NCBI GenBank assembly: GCA_027493625.1
Contig: JAOSKM010000001.1
Span: forward strand, 1,331,489 to 1,395,488
Length of the DNA stretch: 64,000 nucleotides
DNA from: Planctomycetota bacterium
GTDB taxonomy: Bacteria > Planctomycetota > UBA8742 > UBA2392
Direction of reading: 5' to 3'
Below, one piece after another: positions 1 to 10,178 of this stretch (positions are counted from its first letter, which is position 1; the number at the start of each line of letters is the position of its first letter). A program made the position numbers and the translations under genes. The notes under the pieces are model-generated. The model was given only the letters and a program-made list of their open reading frames with translations, was not told where the DNA came from and searched no databases.

Positions 1-809
1 TCAACCCGTACTTCAGGAAGCGGAACGCCGCCATGATGCCCGCCAGCGCGAAGTACAGGCTGCGCAGGCCCAGGATGGCAAAGGCGTTGCTGGTGTAGAC
101 GATGAAGCTGTCAACCTGGCGCGTGCGAGGATCCATGGCCACGGCGATCACGGCCGGCACGCTGTCGAGCGCGAAGATCACGTCGGTGATTTCGACCAGG
201 ATCAGGCCGATGAAAAGCATCGTGAAGTAGCGCCTGCCGTCCTGCCGCACGGTGAAGTTCGGGCCCGGGTTACCCGGTTGCACCGGCAGAATTCTGGCGA
301 GCGTGCGGACGACGATGCCCTTTTTCAGGCTCGGGCTCTTTGTCGCCCTGCAGCAGCAGCTTGAGGGCGGAGAAGATCAGCACCGCGCCGAAGAGGTAGA
401 GCATCCAGTCGAACTTCTCGATCAGCGCCACGCCAGCAAACACAAACACCGCGCGCAGGATCAGCGCCCCGAACACGCCCCAGAACAGCAGCTTGTGCTG
501 GAACTCCCGCGGAATCTTCAGCGCCGCAAAGATCACCGCGAACACGAACAGGTTGTCGACCGACAGCGCCTTCTCGATCACGTAGCCGGCGAAGTAGCGC
601 AGCGCGACGTCCGGGCCGAAACCCTGCCCGCCCATCAGCGCCAGGGCGCCGCCGAACAGGCAGGCCAGCGCGATCCAGACACCGCTCCAGATCAGCGCCT
701 CGCGTATCCGCACCGTGTGCGGGTCCTTGTGCGCCACGAACAGGTCGATCGCCAGCACGATCGCGATGATCGCGCCGAACACGATCCACATCACGACATG
801 AAAATCCAC
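1..809 (-). CDS. TerC family integral membrane protein (frameshifted, runs off window)
   Basis: Multi-pass membrane protein of the TerC/Alx family, implicated in metal-ion (Mn) homeostasis and tellurite resistance. The N-terminal part shows hydrophobic helices with the family motifs IDLFVAHKD and EKALSVDNLFVFAVIF. The conserved C-terminal part (LVEITDVIFALDSVPAV, FIVYTSNAFAILGLRSLYF) lies in another frame at positions 1-300. One extra base in the T5 run at 321-325 explains the shift: removing it joins EPEPEKG to IVVRTLARILP. I chose the GTG at 807-809, preceded by GGGAG, because the longer reading frame runs into the divergent glycosyltransferase. The family is certain; whether the break is real or a sequencing error is not. 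The 3' end lies outside the window. Confidence 0.9.
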
Positions 810-842
810 GCCTGCTCCCGTTGCCAGTTGGCCGTAACCCTC

Positions 843-856
843 TACCATCTCGCGCG
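843..856 (+). promoter_or_regulatory. Possible -10 element just upstream of the glycosyltransferase start
   Basis: TACCAT at 843-848 lies 8 bases before the ATG at 857 and there is no Shine-Dalgarno sequence. This resembles the -10-to-ATG spacing of recG, argG and rarA in this window and would give a nearly leaderless mRNA. Confidence 0.35.
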
Positions 857-1612
857 ATGAAAAGCCAAACGGCCGCCGGTGATTCCACGCAAGTCGCGCT
901 GTTGCCGCGCACGGAAACACTTTCGGTTGTGATTCCCGCCTACAACGAAGAACCCACACTCGCGACCGTGCTGGACAAGGTCGCGGCCGTGAAGATGGCG
1001 CTCAACATGGAGCTGCTGATCGTCGATGACGGCAGCAAGGACCGCACGGCCGAAGTCGCCCGCGAGTGGGCGGCCAGACACGCCGGCGGACGCATCAGCG
1101 TGAAGGTGATCAGCAAGGAGAACGGCGGCAAGGGCACGGCCGTGCGGCGCGGTATTGAGGAGAGCACGGGCGAGTACGTGATCATCCAGGACGCCGACCT
1201 CGAGTACGACCCCAACGATTACCCGAAGCTGCTGGAGCCGATTCTCGCCGGCGACGCCGAGGTGGTGTACGGCAGCCGCATCACGGGCCCCGACAAGCCG
1301 GGCAGCCTGAAGTTCTACCTGGGCGGGCGGCTGGTGACGCTGGCGACCAACCTGCTGTACTGGAGTCATCTGACGGATGAGCCCACCTGCTACAAGCTGT
1401 TCCGCGGCGAGCTGATCCGCGGCATGCCGCTGGAGTGCACGGGCTTCGAGTTCTGCCCGGAGGTGACGGCCAAGGTGCTGAAGCGCGGCCTGCGCATCGC
1501 GGAGGTGCCGATCCGCTACTTCCCGCGCAGCATTGCGGAAGGCAAGAAAATCCGTTCATGGGACGGCGTGCTCGCCCTGTATGAGCTGCTCAAGTGGCGG
1601 TTCCGTAGGTAG
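857..1612 (+). CDS. Family 2 glycosyltransferase (DPM1-like)
   Basis: GT-A fold glycosyltransferase of the dolichyl-phosphate mannose synthase-like GT2 group. These enzymes transfer a sugar from a nucleotide donor to a polyprenyl-phosphate or glycan acceptor at the cytoplasmic membrane. Visible motifs: VVIPAYNEEPTL near residue 36, VDDGSKDRT near 56, and the metal-binding QDADLEYDP near 112. No C-terminal membrane segments are present, so it is the short soluble type. The ATG at 857 is preferred because the longer frame would overlap the divergent terC start. It is followed 9 bases later by the small DUF1858-like gene. The substrate cannot be told from sequence. Confidence 0.88.
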   Translation: MKSQTAAGDSTQVALLPRTETLSVVIPAYNEEPTLATVLDKVAAVKMALNMELLIVDDGSKDRTAEVAREWAARHAGGRISVKVISKENGGKGTAVRRGIEESTGEYVIIQDADLEYDPNDYPKLLEPILAGDAEVVYGSRITGPDKPGSLKFYLGGRLVTLATNLLYWSHLTDEPTCYKLFRGELIRGMPLECTGFEFCPEVTAKVLKRGLRIAEVPIRYFPRSIAEGKKIRSWDGVLALYELLKWRFRR

Positions 1613-1621
1613 GATGTCGCC

Positions 1622-1960
1622 ATGTCCGACGACGACCAGTTGCCCGAAGAACCAAAACTGCCGCTGACGGTGGATTCGCCGATTGCCTGGGCGGAATTCC
1701 TGATCGACCACGACGCCCTGCGCGCCTTCTACAGCGAGCGCAACATCCACTGCTTCGACTGCTGCGCCGCCGAGGCCGAGACCTTCGGCGAGGGCGCCAA
1801 GGTGCACGAGGGCGGCCCCTACGGCGGCTTCGACGCGCAGAAGCTGGTAGACGGCCTCAACGAGTTGGCAAAGCAGCACCCCTTCGACGAGACCAAGTAC
1901 GTAAAACCCACGCTGTTCCGCCGCGCCATAGACCTGCTGTTCTCCGGCCCCAAGAAGTAG
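1622..1960 (+). CDS. DUF1858-like small CXXCC protein
   Basis: 112-residue acidic protein. Its middle (WAEFLIDHDALRAFYSER, then IHCFDCCAAEAETFGEGAKVH, then a VDGLNELA helix) matches the layout of the DUF1858 / hybrid-cluster-protein-associated disulfide domain, where a conserved CxxC precedes an AEAETL-type helix. Here the motif is CFDCC, with an extra Cys. The family is thought to be redox-active, but no reaction is established. It sits 9 bases after the glycosyltransferase, probably in one operon. Unlike the stand-alone family members it has N- and C-terminal extensions. Confidence 0.7.
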   Translation: MSDDDQLPEEPKLPLTVDSPIAWAEFLIDHDALRAFYSERNIHCFDCCAAEAETFGEGAKVHEGGPYGGFDAQKLVDGLNELAKQHPFDETKYVKPTLFRRAIDLLFSGPKK

Positions 1961-2304
1961 CCGATTGTCGGGCAGGTGGGGACTGTCCCCGTCTTCGAGC
2001 TAACGAAAAGCCAACTGCAAAGGCGGTTGTCCACGAAGCCACACGAAGTTCACTAAGAACTGCAACTGCATCAGCAACACGAAGCAACGAAGGAGCAAAG
2101 GGCCTCGCGTGATTTGAGCGCCGCTTCTGTTCAGGCAGCGTGATTCAACGCCCCGACTGCACGGGTGATGGGCGAACATTGACAAGCTCTTTGCGCCCTC
2201 GCGCCCTCGCGTGGCCCATGCCTTTCTTCGTGAACTTCGTGTCCTTCGTGGACCACCGCAGCACCGCCTTTCCCTGCAGCGCGTAAATTCGCCATAATCC
2301 CGCC
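1961..2304. repeat. Intergenic inverted-repeat element A (9-10-bp units)
   Basis: No gene. The left arm (core 2029-2053) and right arm (2230-2253) are near-perfect inverted copies made of CACGAAG units; weaker pairing extends to about 2014 and 2278. The interior holds a 30-bp segment (2074-2103) that recurs inverted at 20487-20516 with one mismatch, and a direct repeat of CGCCCTCG near 2194-2210. Confidence 0.8.
2293..2298 (+). promoter_or_regulatory. -10 element of recG, predicted leaderless start
   Basis: CATAAT is followed by exactly 6 bases and then the recG ATG, so transcription would begin at or next to the start codon. No Shine-Dalgarno sequence is present and no convincing -35 is seen. 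Confidence 0.5.
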
Positions 2305-4332
<2,028 letters not shown>

Positions 4333-4335
<3 letters not shown>

Positions 4336-4359
4336 CGCCATGGCTCAGTCGTGGCGCTA
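4333..4359. repeat. 27-bp stop-to-stop palindrome, TAGCGCCA type, copy 1
   Basis: TAGCGCCA at one end and TGGCGCTA at the other form an inverted repeat. It begins with the recG stop TAG and ends with the complement of the TAG stop of the convergent cytochrome gene. A second 27-bp copy lies at 6130-6156. It may act as a bidirectional terminator, but there is no U-run. Confidence 0.8.
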
Positions 4360-5178
4360 CTCCCAGGCCATGGGAGCCATGATTTCACGCTGGTCGGTCT
4401 GTTTGCCGTGGCAGCCGGCACAGGCGGCGGTGATGGCTGTGTAGGCTTCTTTCATGCCTTCGCGTTTGCCGGCTGTGGCGAGCGCTACCAGCTTTTCGGC
4501 GTTGTCCCCCACCGTCTTCCACAGTTGGGCGCGCTCGGCGGCGACGGGGCGGATTGCTTGCAGGTGGTTCTTCACGCCTGTCGGGTCCCACTTGATGAGT
4601 CGCGACTCGGCTTTCTGGTAGCGGTCCCACAGCCCCTGCATCACCGCGCGGTTGGGTATGGCCGGCGGCGGCTCAACATCAACCTCGCCTGCACCGTGCT
4701 CCGCGGGCTGGTTGTTCAGCCAGCGCTGCATGGTGTCCAGCGTGACGTGCAGGTAGGCGGGCGACCAGGTTGCCAGGTGGCAGCCGTCGCAGGCCGCGCC
4801 CATGGCCTTGAGTTCGTCACTGGCCCCGATGCGGTCCTCATCTTCAACGCACTCCACGATGGCGCCGCTGCGCGCCTCGATGTCGGCCCAGTAGCCGCCC
4901 AGCAGTTTCGCGCGCGCCGCGACGTCCATGGCCGAGGCGCGGATTTCGTGCCAGGTGGGCTCCAGCTCACCGCGCCCCGCGCCGGCTATGCGGTTGCAGT
5001 CGATCCACAGGTGGCGCATGTGCGCCTTGTACTGCGAGCGGAAGCGCCAGTCGCGGTCGGCCTGGTCGTCCATCGAGACCGCAGGCTTTGCCGGCGTGGT
5101 GTCGGTGTTGTCTGCCCCGCCGCAGGCAACCAGCAGGCAGGCGACGCACAGGGCTAGCAGTGTCAGGGTGAGCTTCAT
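4357..5178 (-). CDS. Dihaem c-type cytochrome lipoprotein
   Basis: Exported lipoprotein: the N-terminal hydrophobic stretch ends in the lipobox LLVAC (start at MKLTLTLL, ATG 5176-5178). Two CxxCH haem c motifs are visible, CDGCH near residue 130 and CAGCH near 253. The helical context around the second (TAITAACAGCHGKQ) resembles cytochrome c-prime-like helical bundles. A periplasmic electron-transfer or haem-sensor role is inferred; the partner is unknown. It converges on recG, and the two stop codons sit at the ends of one 27-bp palindrome. Confidence 0.8.
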   Translation of the reverse strand: MKLTLTLLALCVACLLVACGGADNTDTTPAKPAVSMDDQADRDWRFRSQYKAHMRHLWIDCNRIAGAGRGELEPTWHEIRASAMDVAARAKLLGGYWADIEARSGAIVECVEDEDRIGASDELKAMGAACDGCHLATWSPAYLHVTLDTMQRWLNNQPAEHGAGEVDVEPPPAIPNRAVMQGLWDRYQKAESRLIKWDPTGVKNHLQAIRPVAAERAQLWKTVGDNAEKLVALATAGKREGMKEAYTAITAACAGCHGKQTDQREIMAPMAWE

Positions 5179-5191
5179 GATCTGCCAAATC

Positions 5192-5219
5192 AAAAAGGGA
5201 CGGGTGAACCCGTCCCTTT
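5192..5219 (-). terminator. Rho-independent terminator of the thioredoxin-like gene
   Basis: On the minus strand an 11-bp perfect stem (AAAGGGACGGG paired with CCCGTCCCTTT, 4-base loop) is followed by a T-run. It lies directly downstream of the stop at 5237 and upstream of the cytochrome gene. Confidence 0.85.
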
Positions 5220-5236
5220 CTAGCTAAGTGCTTCGC

Positions 5237-6056
5237 CTAGTTCGACGTCTTGCCCGCGCTTTCCAGCGCGCTGTCGATCTCGCCGGCGAGGTCCGTGCCC
5301 TCGTAGGCCTTCTTCAGGTTCTTCAACTGCTTGACGTCCTTGTCCGCGGCCTTCAACTGTTCGCGGCCTTTCTCGATCAGCTTGTTGTACAGCTCCGCGG
5401 CCGAGACCGCTTCATCGTAGCCGGTCAGTCCGAGCGCCAGGCCTTCCTTCAGTGTCTTCACGGCCTTGGCAGTGTCACCGTCGTCGAAGGCTTTCTGGGC
5501 CACGGCCACCTGCTTGCGCAGGGCCTTGCGCTGGGCGCGGAAATGGCCGGCCACTTCGCGCAGCTTCTCGGACAGGCAGGCATCCTTGCCCGTGAAGAAC
5601 GGGTTGCCGAACTTGTCGGCCACGATGAAGGTGTCTTCCTCGGTTACGCCGTAGGCGGCCCACAGGTCGGCGGCTTCCAGGCGCGGCGCGGGCAGAATGC
5701 TAGCGGCCGGGGCTTTAGCCTCGGCAGGTTTTTCGACGCGGATGCAGACGACGTTTTTGGCGGTCAGCTGGTCGTGGAAGTCGGCCTTGCTGAACAGCTC
5801 GTCGTCATCCTTGCGGGCGCCGAAGTAGAGGATGATGAGTTGGGATTTTTTCGGCCGCCTGGGCAAACAGATCCGCCTTGGGGGCCTGCCATTCGAGGCG
5901 GGCAGCCTGCCCGCGTTCTTTCTGGCCTCACGTCTGCGCCGAACCGGCGCCTCCGGAACTTCAGGAACCTCAACCGTAGGCAGTGCGCGGCAGGAAGCCC
6001 TGCGCGCCAATGGCGGCGACCAGGGTCAGCACGCCGCAGATCAGCTTCAGTTTCAT
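5237..6056 (-). CDS. Exported thioredoxin-fold protein lacking CXXC (frameshifted)
   Basis: The ATG at 6054-6056 follows AGGA and opens a signal peptide (MKLKLICGVLTLVAAIGAQG). The downstream body reads EKSQLIILYFGARKDDDELF and VTEEDTFIVADKFGNPFFTG, the strand-helix pattern of thioredoxin-like domains, but the usual CXXC is replaced by GARKDD. A Lys-rich helical C-terminus follows. Reading through needs three single-base corrections: near 5985 (extra base), near 5929 (missing A) and in the T6 run at 5847-5852 (extra base). The restored middle reads EARKERGQAARLEW then AQAAEKSQL. A redox role is unlikely without the cysteines; the function is unknown. Confidence 0.65.
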
Positions 6057-6129
6057 CACAAGTCCTTTCCGCACCGGCCTGAATGTTAGCAATCATCCAA
6101 CGGAAAAGCAGCCATGCAGGTTCAGCTTG

Positions 6130-6156
6130 TAGCGCCATGACCATGTCATGGCGCTA
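6130..6156. repeat. 27-bp TAGCGCCA palindrome, copy 2
   Basis: TAGCGCCATGA and TCATGGCGCTA form perfect arms. The right end is the moaE stop codon. It has the same length and ends as the element at 4333-4359. Confidence 0.8.
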
Positions 6157-6588
6157 CTCGGAGCGGACCAGCTTGTCCGCCAGCACCCACTCGATGGTGC
6201 CGTCTTTAAAGTATTCCTTCTTCCAGATCGGCACGTCGGTCTTGACCCGGTCCATGATTTCCTGCGCGGCCTTGAAGGCTGCGGCCCGGTGCGGGCTGCC
6301 GATCACCACCGCTATGCTGGCGTCGCCGATTTCGTGACGGCCGAAACGGTGCACCACCAGCACCCTATGCAGGCCGTGTTTTGCGGCCTGCTCATCGGCG
6401 ATCTTCTGCAGTTCCTTGAGCGCCATGGGCTGATAGGCCTCGTAGTCGATGCGCAGCACCTCGCGGCCCTGGTGGTGGTCGCGCACCACGCCAAGAAACA
6501 GCACCTGCGCGCCGTCTTCGGGGTGCGCCAGTTCGCGCAGCAGGGCGCTGGTGTCGATGGGTTCGGTTGTGAGGCGGGCCTGGATCAT
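6154..6588 (-). CDS. moaE: Molybdopterin synthase catalytic subunit MoaE
   Basis: Large subunit of molybdopterin synthase, which with thiocarboxylated MoaD adds the dithiolene sulfurs to precursor Z in molybdenum cofactor synthesis. Length (144) is typical. Recognisable segments: GAQVLFLGVVRDHHQGREV near residue 27, LDYEAYQPMA-type (here IDYEAYQPMALKEL), the HRFGRHEIGDASIAVVI core, HRAAAF, and the lysine-rich VPIWKKEYF active-site segment near 120. No moaD or other cofactor gene is nearby. Its TAG stop is the end of a palindromic repeat. Confidence 0.95.
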   Translation of the reverse strand: MIQARLTTEPIDTSALLRELAHPEDGAQVLFLGVVRDHHQGREVLRIDYEAYQPMALKELQKIADEQAAKHGLHRVLVVHRFGRHEIGDASIAVVIGSPHRAAAFKAAQEIMDRVKTDVPIWKKEYFKDGTIEWVLADKLVRSE

Positions 6589-6592
6589 GGGT

Positions 6593-6677
6593 TCAATTCA
6601 AAATTCAAAATGCAAAATTCAAAATGGCTGACGCTTTGGGACGCCCCATTTTGTGTTTTGCATTGTTCATTTTGCAT
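6593..6677. repeat. Heptamer inverted-repeat element B (ATTCAAA units)
   Basis: The left arm carries about four ATTCAAA-type 7-bp units (6593-6627); the right arm (6645-6677) is the inverted counterpart with CATTTTG/TTTTGCA units. The right arm contains the stop codon of the M50 protease tail. The element is A/T-rich in a GC-rich genome. Confidence 0.75.
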
Positions 6678-7813
6678 TCCCCTCTTTCGGTTTGTCATTG
6701 CTGCTCAACATGGCGCGTATGAGCTGGAAGCCTTTCCTGGCAAACCAGCCGCCGCCTTTGCCGGTGGCCTTGGCGACCTTGTAGGCAATCTTGCCGGCCT
6801 CGATGGTGTCCTTGGCCTTCTCTTTCAACTCGTCGACCTTGCTGGGTTCACTCGGCTTCGCCTTCTCTTGCTCTTTGCCGGCCACAGTTGCCTCCGTGTC
6901 AATGACCTTTTCGCCCTCAGGGCCGCGCGCTTGCGCTTGCGGCTCTTGTTCCTCTCTGGACTTCGGCATGAACTCGGGCGGCGGGCCAACTACAGCGGCC
7001 GCCTTTTTCGGCCCCCAGCCTGGCTACCCGTCGCTTCTCGGCGTGGCCGTAGTACAGGCCCAGCACGGCCATCACCAGGAAGACCACGTTGTAGGTGAGG
7101 ATCATGCTGGTCTGGCTGCGGGTGGGCGTGGGGCCCTGCAGCGCCTTGATGAAAGGCGTGGTGGTCATCAGGATCACGCTGATTCCCGCCAGCACCAGCC
7201 AGAAGCCGTGGCTGATCGCGACGGCCCTGACCGTGCCCGCGCCGTAGCCGTACTTCCTGGCCAGCCAGCCGCGCACGGCGCGAGCGCCGTCGGCCGGCCA
7301 GCCGGGAGTCAGGTTGCCCAGCGCGATCAGGAAGTTCAGGATGCAGAGCCACGACATGAAGCCCACCAGGCTTGCCATCGCGGACTGGGTCAGCAGGGGA
7401 GGGGCCGAGCGGTCGGCGATGTGCGCCACCACGAAGGGCGCGGTCGCCAGCGCAATCAGCAGGTTCACCATGGGCCCGGCCAGCGCGATCCAGAATTCGT
7501 CACTGGGTTTCGCCTTGGAGGCCTTGAAGAAGGTCAGCCCCACGAACGAAAGCAGGATCATGCGCGGTTCATGGCCGCGCAGCTTGCACATGAACGCGTG
7601 CCCCACCTCGTGCAGGAACATGCAGAGTACCATCGCGATCAGCAGCACCAGGTGCGCGACGGCGGTCCAGACTTCGCGCGGAGGCGCGTTGCGCACGGTT
7701 GCGTCGTTGAGGCTGGTGAAGAACAGCAGGCCGATCAGCACCACCAGGATCAGGTCCAGGCGCAGCTCAACGCCTGCCCAACGGCCCAGGTAGATGGTGG
7801 GTCTCCAACGCAT
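6667..7813 (-). CDS. Site-2 protease-like M50 metallopeptidase (frameshifted)
   Basis: Intramembrane zinc metallopeptidase of the S2P/M50 family. It shows HEVGH (Zn ligands and catalytic Glu) in a hydrophobic helix near residue 70, several further membrane helices, and the third-ligand region NLTPGWPADGARA near 165, which resembles the NxxPxxPxDG motif with Trp in place of the usual residue. At the end the frame breaks at the T5 run 7004-7008: adding one base continues the protein as AEKKAAAVVGPPPEF into a Lys/Glu-rich tail ending GNAK at 6667. That tail could otherwise be read as a separate 100-residue protein starting at 6969. The substrate is unknown. Confidence 0.78.
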
Positions 7814-7885
7814 GGGGTTACTCTAACGATGATTCCGCGATTTGGACTGTCGATTTCTGCTTCGTGTCGCAAGAGCCGCAGGATC

Positions 7886-7960
7886 AGTCCCGCGTCCCGT
7901 GTCAAAACAAAGGCCGCCTCGCGGCGGCTGGAAGTTGACCCGGGACACGGGACGCTACTG
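7886..7960. repeat. Inverted repeat C (GTCCCGTGTC arms)
   Basis: CGTCCCGTGTCAA on the left and TTGACCCGGGACACGGGACG on the right pair across a small inner hairpin (GCCGCC/GGCGGC, 7913-7928). It lies immediately past the stop of the downstream lipoprotein gene. Similar GGGACACG motifs occur in element F at 14326-14425. Confidence 0.65.
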
Positions 7961-8353
7961 CGACTCCCGTTCCTTCTGCTCGTCCTTGATGTTCTTGATG
8001 CCCATGCGTTTGCGCCAGGCTTCGCGGCGGGCTTCTTCGCGCTCGCGCTGACGCTTCTTGTGGGCGGGTTCGTACTGGTCGCCGATCCGGGAGTCCTCAT
8101 CGAGATAACGCACGCCCAGCTGGCGCTCGGAAATGTCGACGCTGAGTTCCTGGCCGTTATCCAGGGTGTTGGTGGCGTCCGGCTTGGCTTTGTTCACCCA
8201 GCTGCTGTCGTAGGTGGTCTCGTGCTCGGTGCCGGGCTGCTGGGGCGCGCCGAGCCGCGCCACGCCCGGGCCGGACATGTTGCAGCCGGCGGCGAAAAGC
8301 GAAAACCCGATCAGCAGGGCAAACTTGCGCAAGACGAACCCGGTACGGGGCAC
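7955..8353 (-). CDS. Small lipoprotein, function unknown
   Basis: 132 residues with a lipoprotein signal (FALLIGFSLFAAGC; Cys lipobox near residue 24). The mature part has no recognisable domain. It ends in a highly charged helix rich in Arg, Lys and Glu (KKRQREREEARREAW), which could bind peptidoglycan, membrane or a partner. It is divergent from the large TPR-like lipoprotein at 8479. Confidence 0.65.
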   Translation of the reverse strand: MPRTGFVLRKFALLIGFSLFAAGCNMSGPGVARLGAPQQPGTEHETTYDSSWVNKAKPDATNTLDNGQELSVDISERQLGVRYLDEDSRIGDQYEPAHKKRQREREEARREAWRKRMGIKNIKDEQKERESQ

Positions 8354-8478
8354 ACGAGGGGACGTTCAGCGTAGGCCAGCCGAGGCCGGTCGTCAACGCG
8401 GTTTTCCGGCCTTGTACTGGAAAGAACCGGCGCCCCCCTATATTCGTTGCGTTACCCCGGTTTTCGCCCCGGAATCGA

Positions 8479-10131
8479 ATGGGTTCCATGAACAAGCTGT
8501 TGGTGTGTGCCGTCGCCATGACCCTGCTGGCCGGTTGCAGCGGGCCGCCCGAGCCTGAGTCCGTTTTCACGCCCAGTCCGTTTTCCGCAGAGGGAGTCTC
8601 TACGGAAACGCCGATGGACGAGCGCATCGTGGACCTGCTGCAGGAGTCCAAGCAGCAGTATGACGACGGGCACTACGAAACCTCTTTCCGACTGGCCGAG
8701 CAGGTGGACCGGCTGATCCTGGAAAACAACTTTCCCGAAGAAGACCACGCCATGGCCCTGACCATCCAGGGCTACTGCCTGCTGCAGCTGGGGCGCATCG
8801 AGAACTACTACGTCGACACCTACGGCATGCAGAACGGCGCGGTCAGCAAGTTCGAGGCTGCGCTGAAGGTGCGCAGCGAGGATTTCCGCGCGCAGCTGGG
8901 CATCGCGCTGGCGCAGTTCCGCCGCCACGGCGACAGCGTGCTGAAAGCCGAGGCGCTGGGCAGCGGCGTGGTGCAGCTCGAGTCAATCCGCGAGGATTTC
9001 AAGCGCGGCATGGCCGGCATCGAAACCGAGGAAGGCAAGGCGCGGCTGCGCGAGTCCAACCGCAAGCTCGGCGTGTTCAAGGCCAACCGCGACAAGCTGC
9101 AGGCGCTGGGCTACATCTTCCGCGACCCGCGCACCGTGCCGGTGCGCGCCGATGGCAGCAGCCCCGAGGCGAAGTGGCTGGGCACGCTGTCGGAGACGGA
9201 CAGCGTCAAGGCCGTCAACGACATGGGCTGGATCCTGGAAGACGCGCTGGCCGGCACCGCGATGTCCAGCAAGGACCGCCAGGTGTTCGAAACCAGCGCG
9301 CTGGATCTGGCTGACAGCTGGCGCGCGGTGCGCAAGTACTGGCGGCTGCAGGCGCTGAAAGACCTGCAGTCCGCGCGCGACGGCTTTTTGACCGTGCGCA
9401 AGCTGGACGAGCAGATCGCCGCCGATACCGGGCGCATGGTGTACTTCTGGGTCGACCGCGACCTGACCTTCGTGTTCCAGTCGCTGGGCGCGTTCTTCCT
9501 GGACAGCGGACTTGAGGCCGCGCGCATGAAGGCGATCGCCGAGGGCGTCAGCGAAGACCGCCTGGAGGCGCGCGCCAAGGAGCTGTACCTCGACGAGTCG
9601 TTCGTCTCCGACGACAAGCTCGAGTCCAGGCGCAACTACCAGGCCGCGCTCAGCTATACCGAAAGCTTCGTGCGCAAGCACAAGCAGTTCGAGAAGCTGC
9701 GCCGCGACAAGGCCGACCAGGCCGAGCTGGGCGACGAGAACACCAACCCCTTCATGGTCGACCTGGTGAAACGCTACCGCAACACGATGGACGAGCTGAT
9801 CGAGAAAGAGCGCACCATGCGCGCCCAGATGATCCTGGAGGCGGCCGCGCTCTGCATCGAACCGCTGTTCCAGGTCAGCGACATCCGCAAGGCGAACAAT
9901 TGGGCCAACGAACTCAAGTCTCTGAACCCCGTCGACCCCATGCACCACTTCGTGCGCGCGACCGCCTACTTCCAGGACGCGGATTACGAAACCGCGCTCA
10001 CCGAATACAAGGCCTTCATGACCGGCAGCTCGATCAGCGAGCACGCCAACCGGCGTTCGCTGGCGCGCCAGCGCATCGCGCAGTGCGAGGTGGAGTTGAA
10101 CCGCGAAGCCCGCGAAGACGACGCGCGCTGA
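8479..10131 (+). CDS. Large TPR-like lipoprotein
   Basis: 550-residue lipoprotein. The signal MNKLLVCAVAMTLLAGCSG carries a clear lipobox; MNK at 8488 is an equally plausible start. The mature protein is almost wholly helical, with TPR-like helical pairs at the N-terminus (QQYDDGHYETSFRLAEQ, ALTIQGYCLLQLGRIENYY) and C-terminus (VDPMHHFVRATAYFQDADY, then TALTEYKAFM). A scaffold role on the periplasmic side of the envelope is inferred. It ends 47 bases before argG. Confidence 0.75.
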   Translation: MGSMNKLLVCAVAMTLLAGCSGPPEPESVFTPSPFSAEGVSTETPMDERIVDLLQESKQQYDDGHYETSFRLAEQVDRLILENNFPEEDHAMALTIQGYCLLQLGRIENYYVDTYGMQNGAVSKFEAALKVRSEDFRAQLGIALAQFRRHGDSVLKAEALGSGVVQLESIREDFKRGMAGIETEEGKARLRESNRKLGVFKANRDKLQALGYIFRDPRTVPVRADGSSPEAKWLGTLSETDSVKAVNDMGWILEDALAGTAMSSKDRQVFETSALDLADSWRAVRKYWRLQALKDLQSARDGFLTVRKLDEQIAADTGRMVYFWVDRDLTFVFQSLGAFFLDSGLEAARMKAIAEGVSEDRLEARAKELYLDESFVSDDKLESRRNYQAALSYTESFVRKHKQFEKLRRDKADQAELGDENTNPFMVDLVKRYRNTMDELIEKERTMRAQMILEAAALCIEPLFQVSDIRKANNWANELKSLNPVDPMHHFVRATAYFQDADYETALTEYKAFMTGSSISEHANRRSLARQRIAQCEVELNREAREDDAR

Positions 10132-10143
10132 TCCCGGTTGCGT

Positions 10144-10171
10144 TTGACCCCCACCCGCCCGCTGCTATTGT
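10144..10171 (+). promoter_or_regulatory. Sigma-70-type promoter of argG
   Basis: TTGACC (10144-10149), a 16-base spacer and TATTGT (10166-10171) precede the ATG at 10179 by 7 bases. No Shine-Dalgarno sequence is present, so the transcript is probably leaderless. This is the clearest promoter of its kind in the window. Confidence 0.65.
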
Positions 10172-10178
10172 CGCGTCC

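Noticed and set aside
4351..5157. 268-codon plus-strand frame opposite the dihaem lipoprotein
   Set aside because: Antisense shadow; the minus strand has a lipobox and two CxxCH motifs.
6667..6969. Separate 100-residue hypothetical protein
   Set aside because: One base added in the T5 run at 7004-7008 joins it to the M50 protease tail, so I treat it as the same gene.
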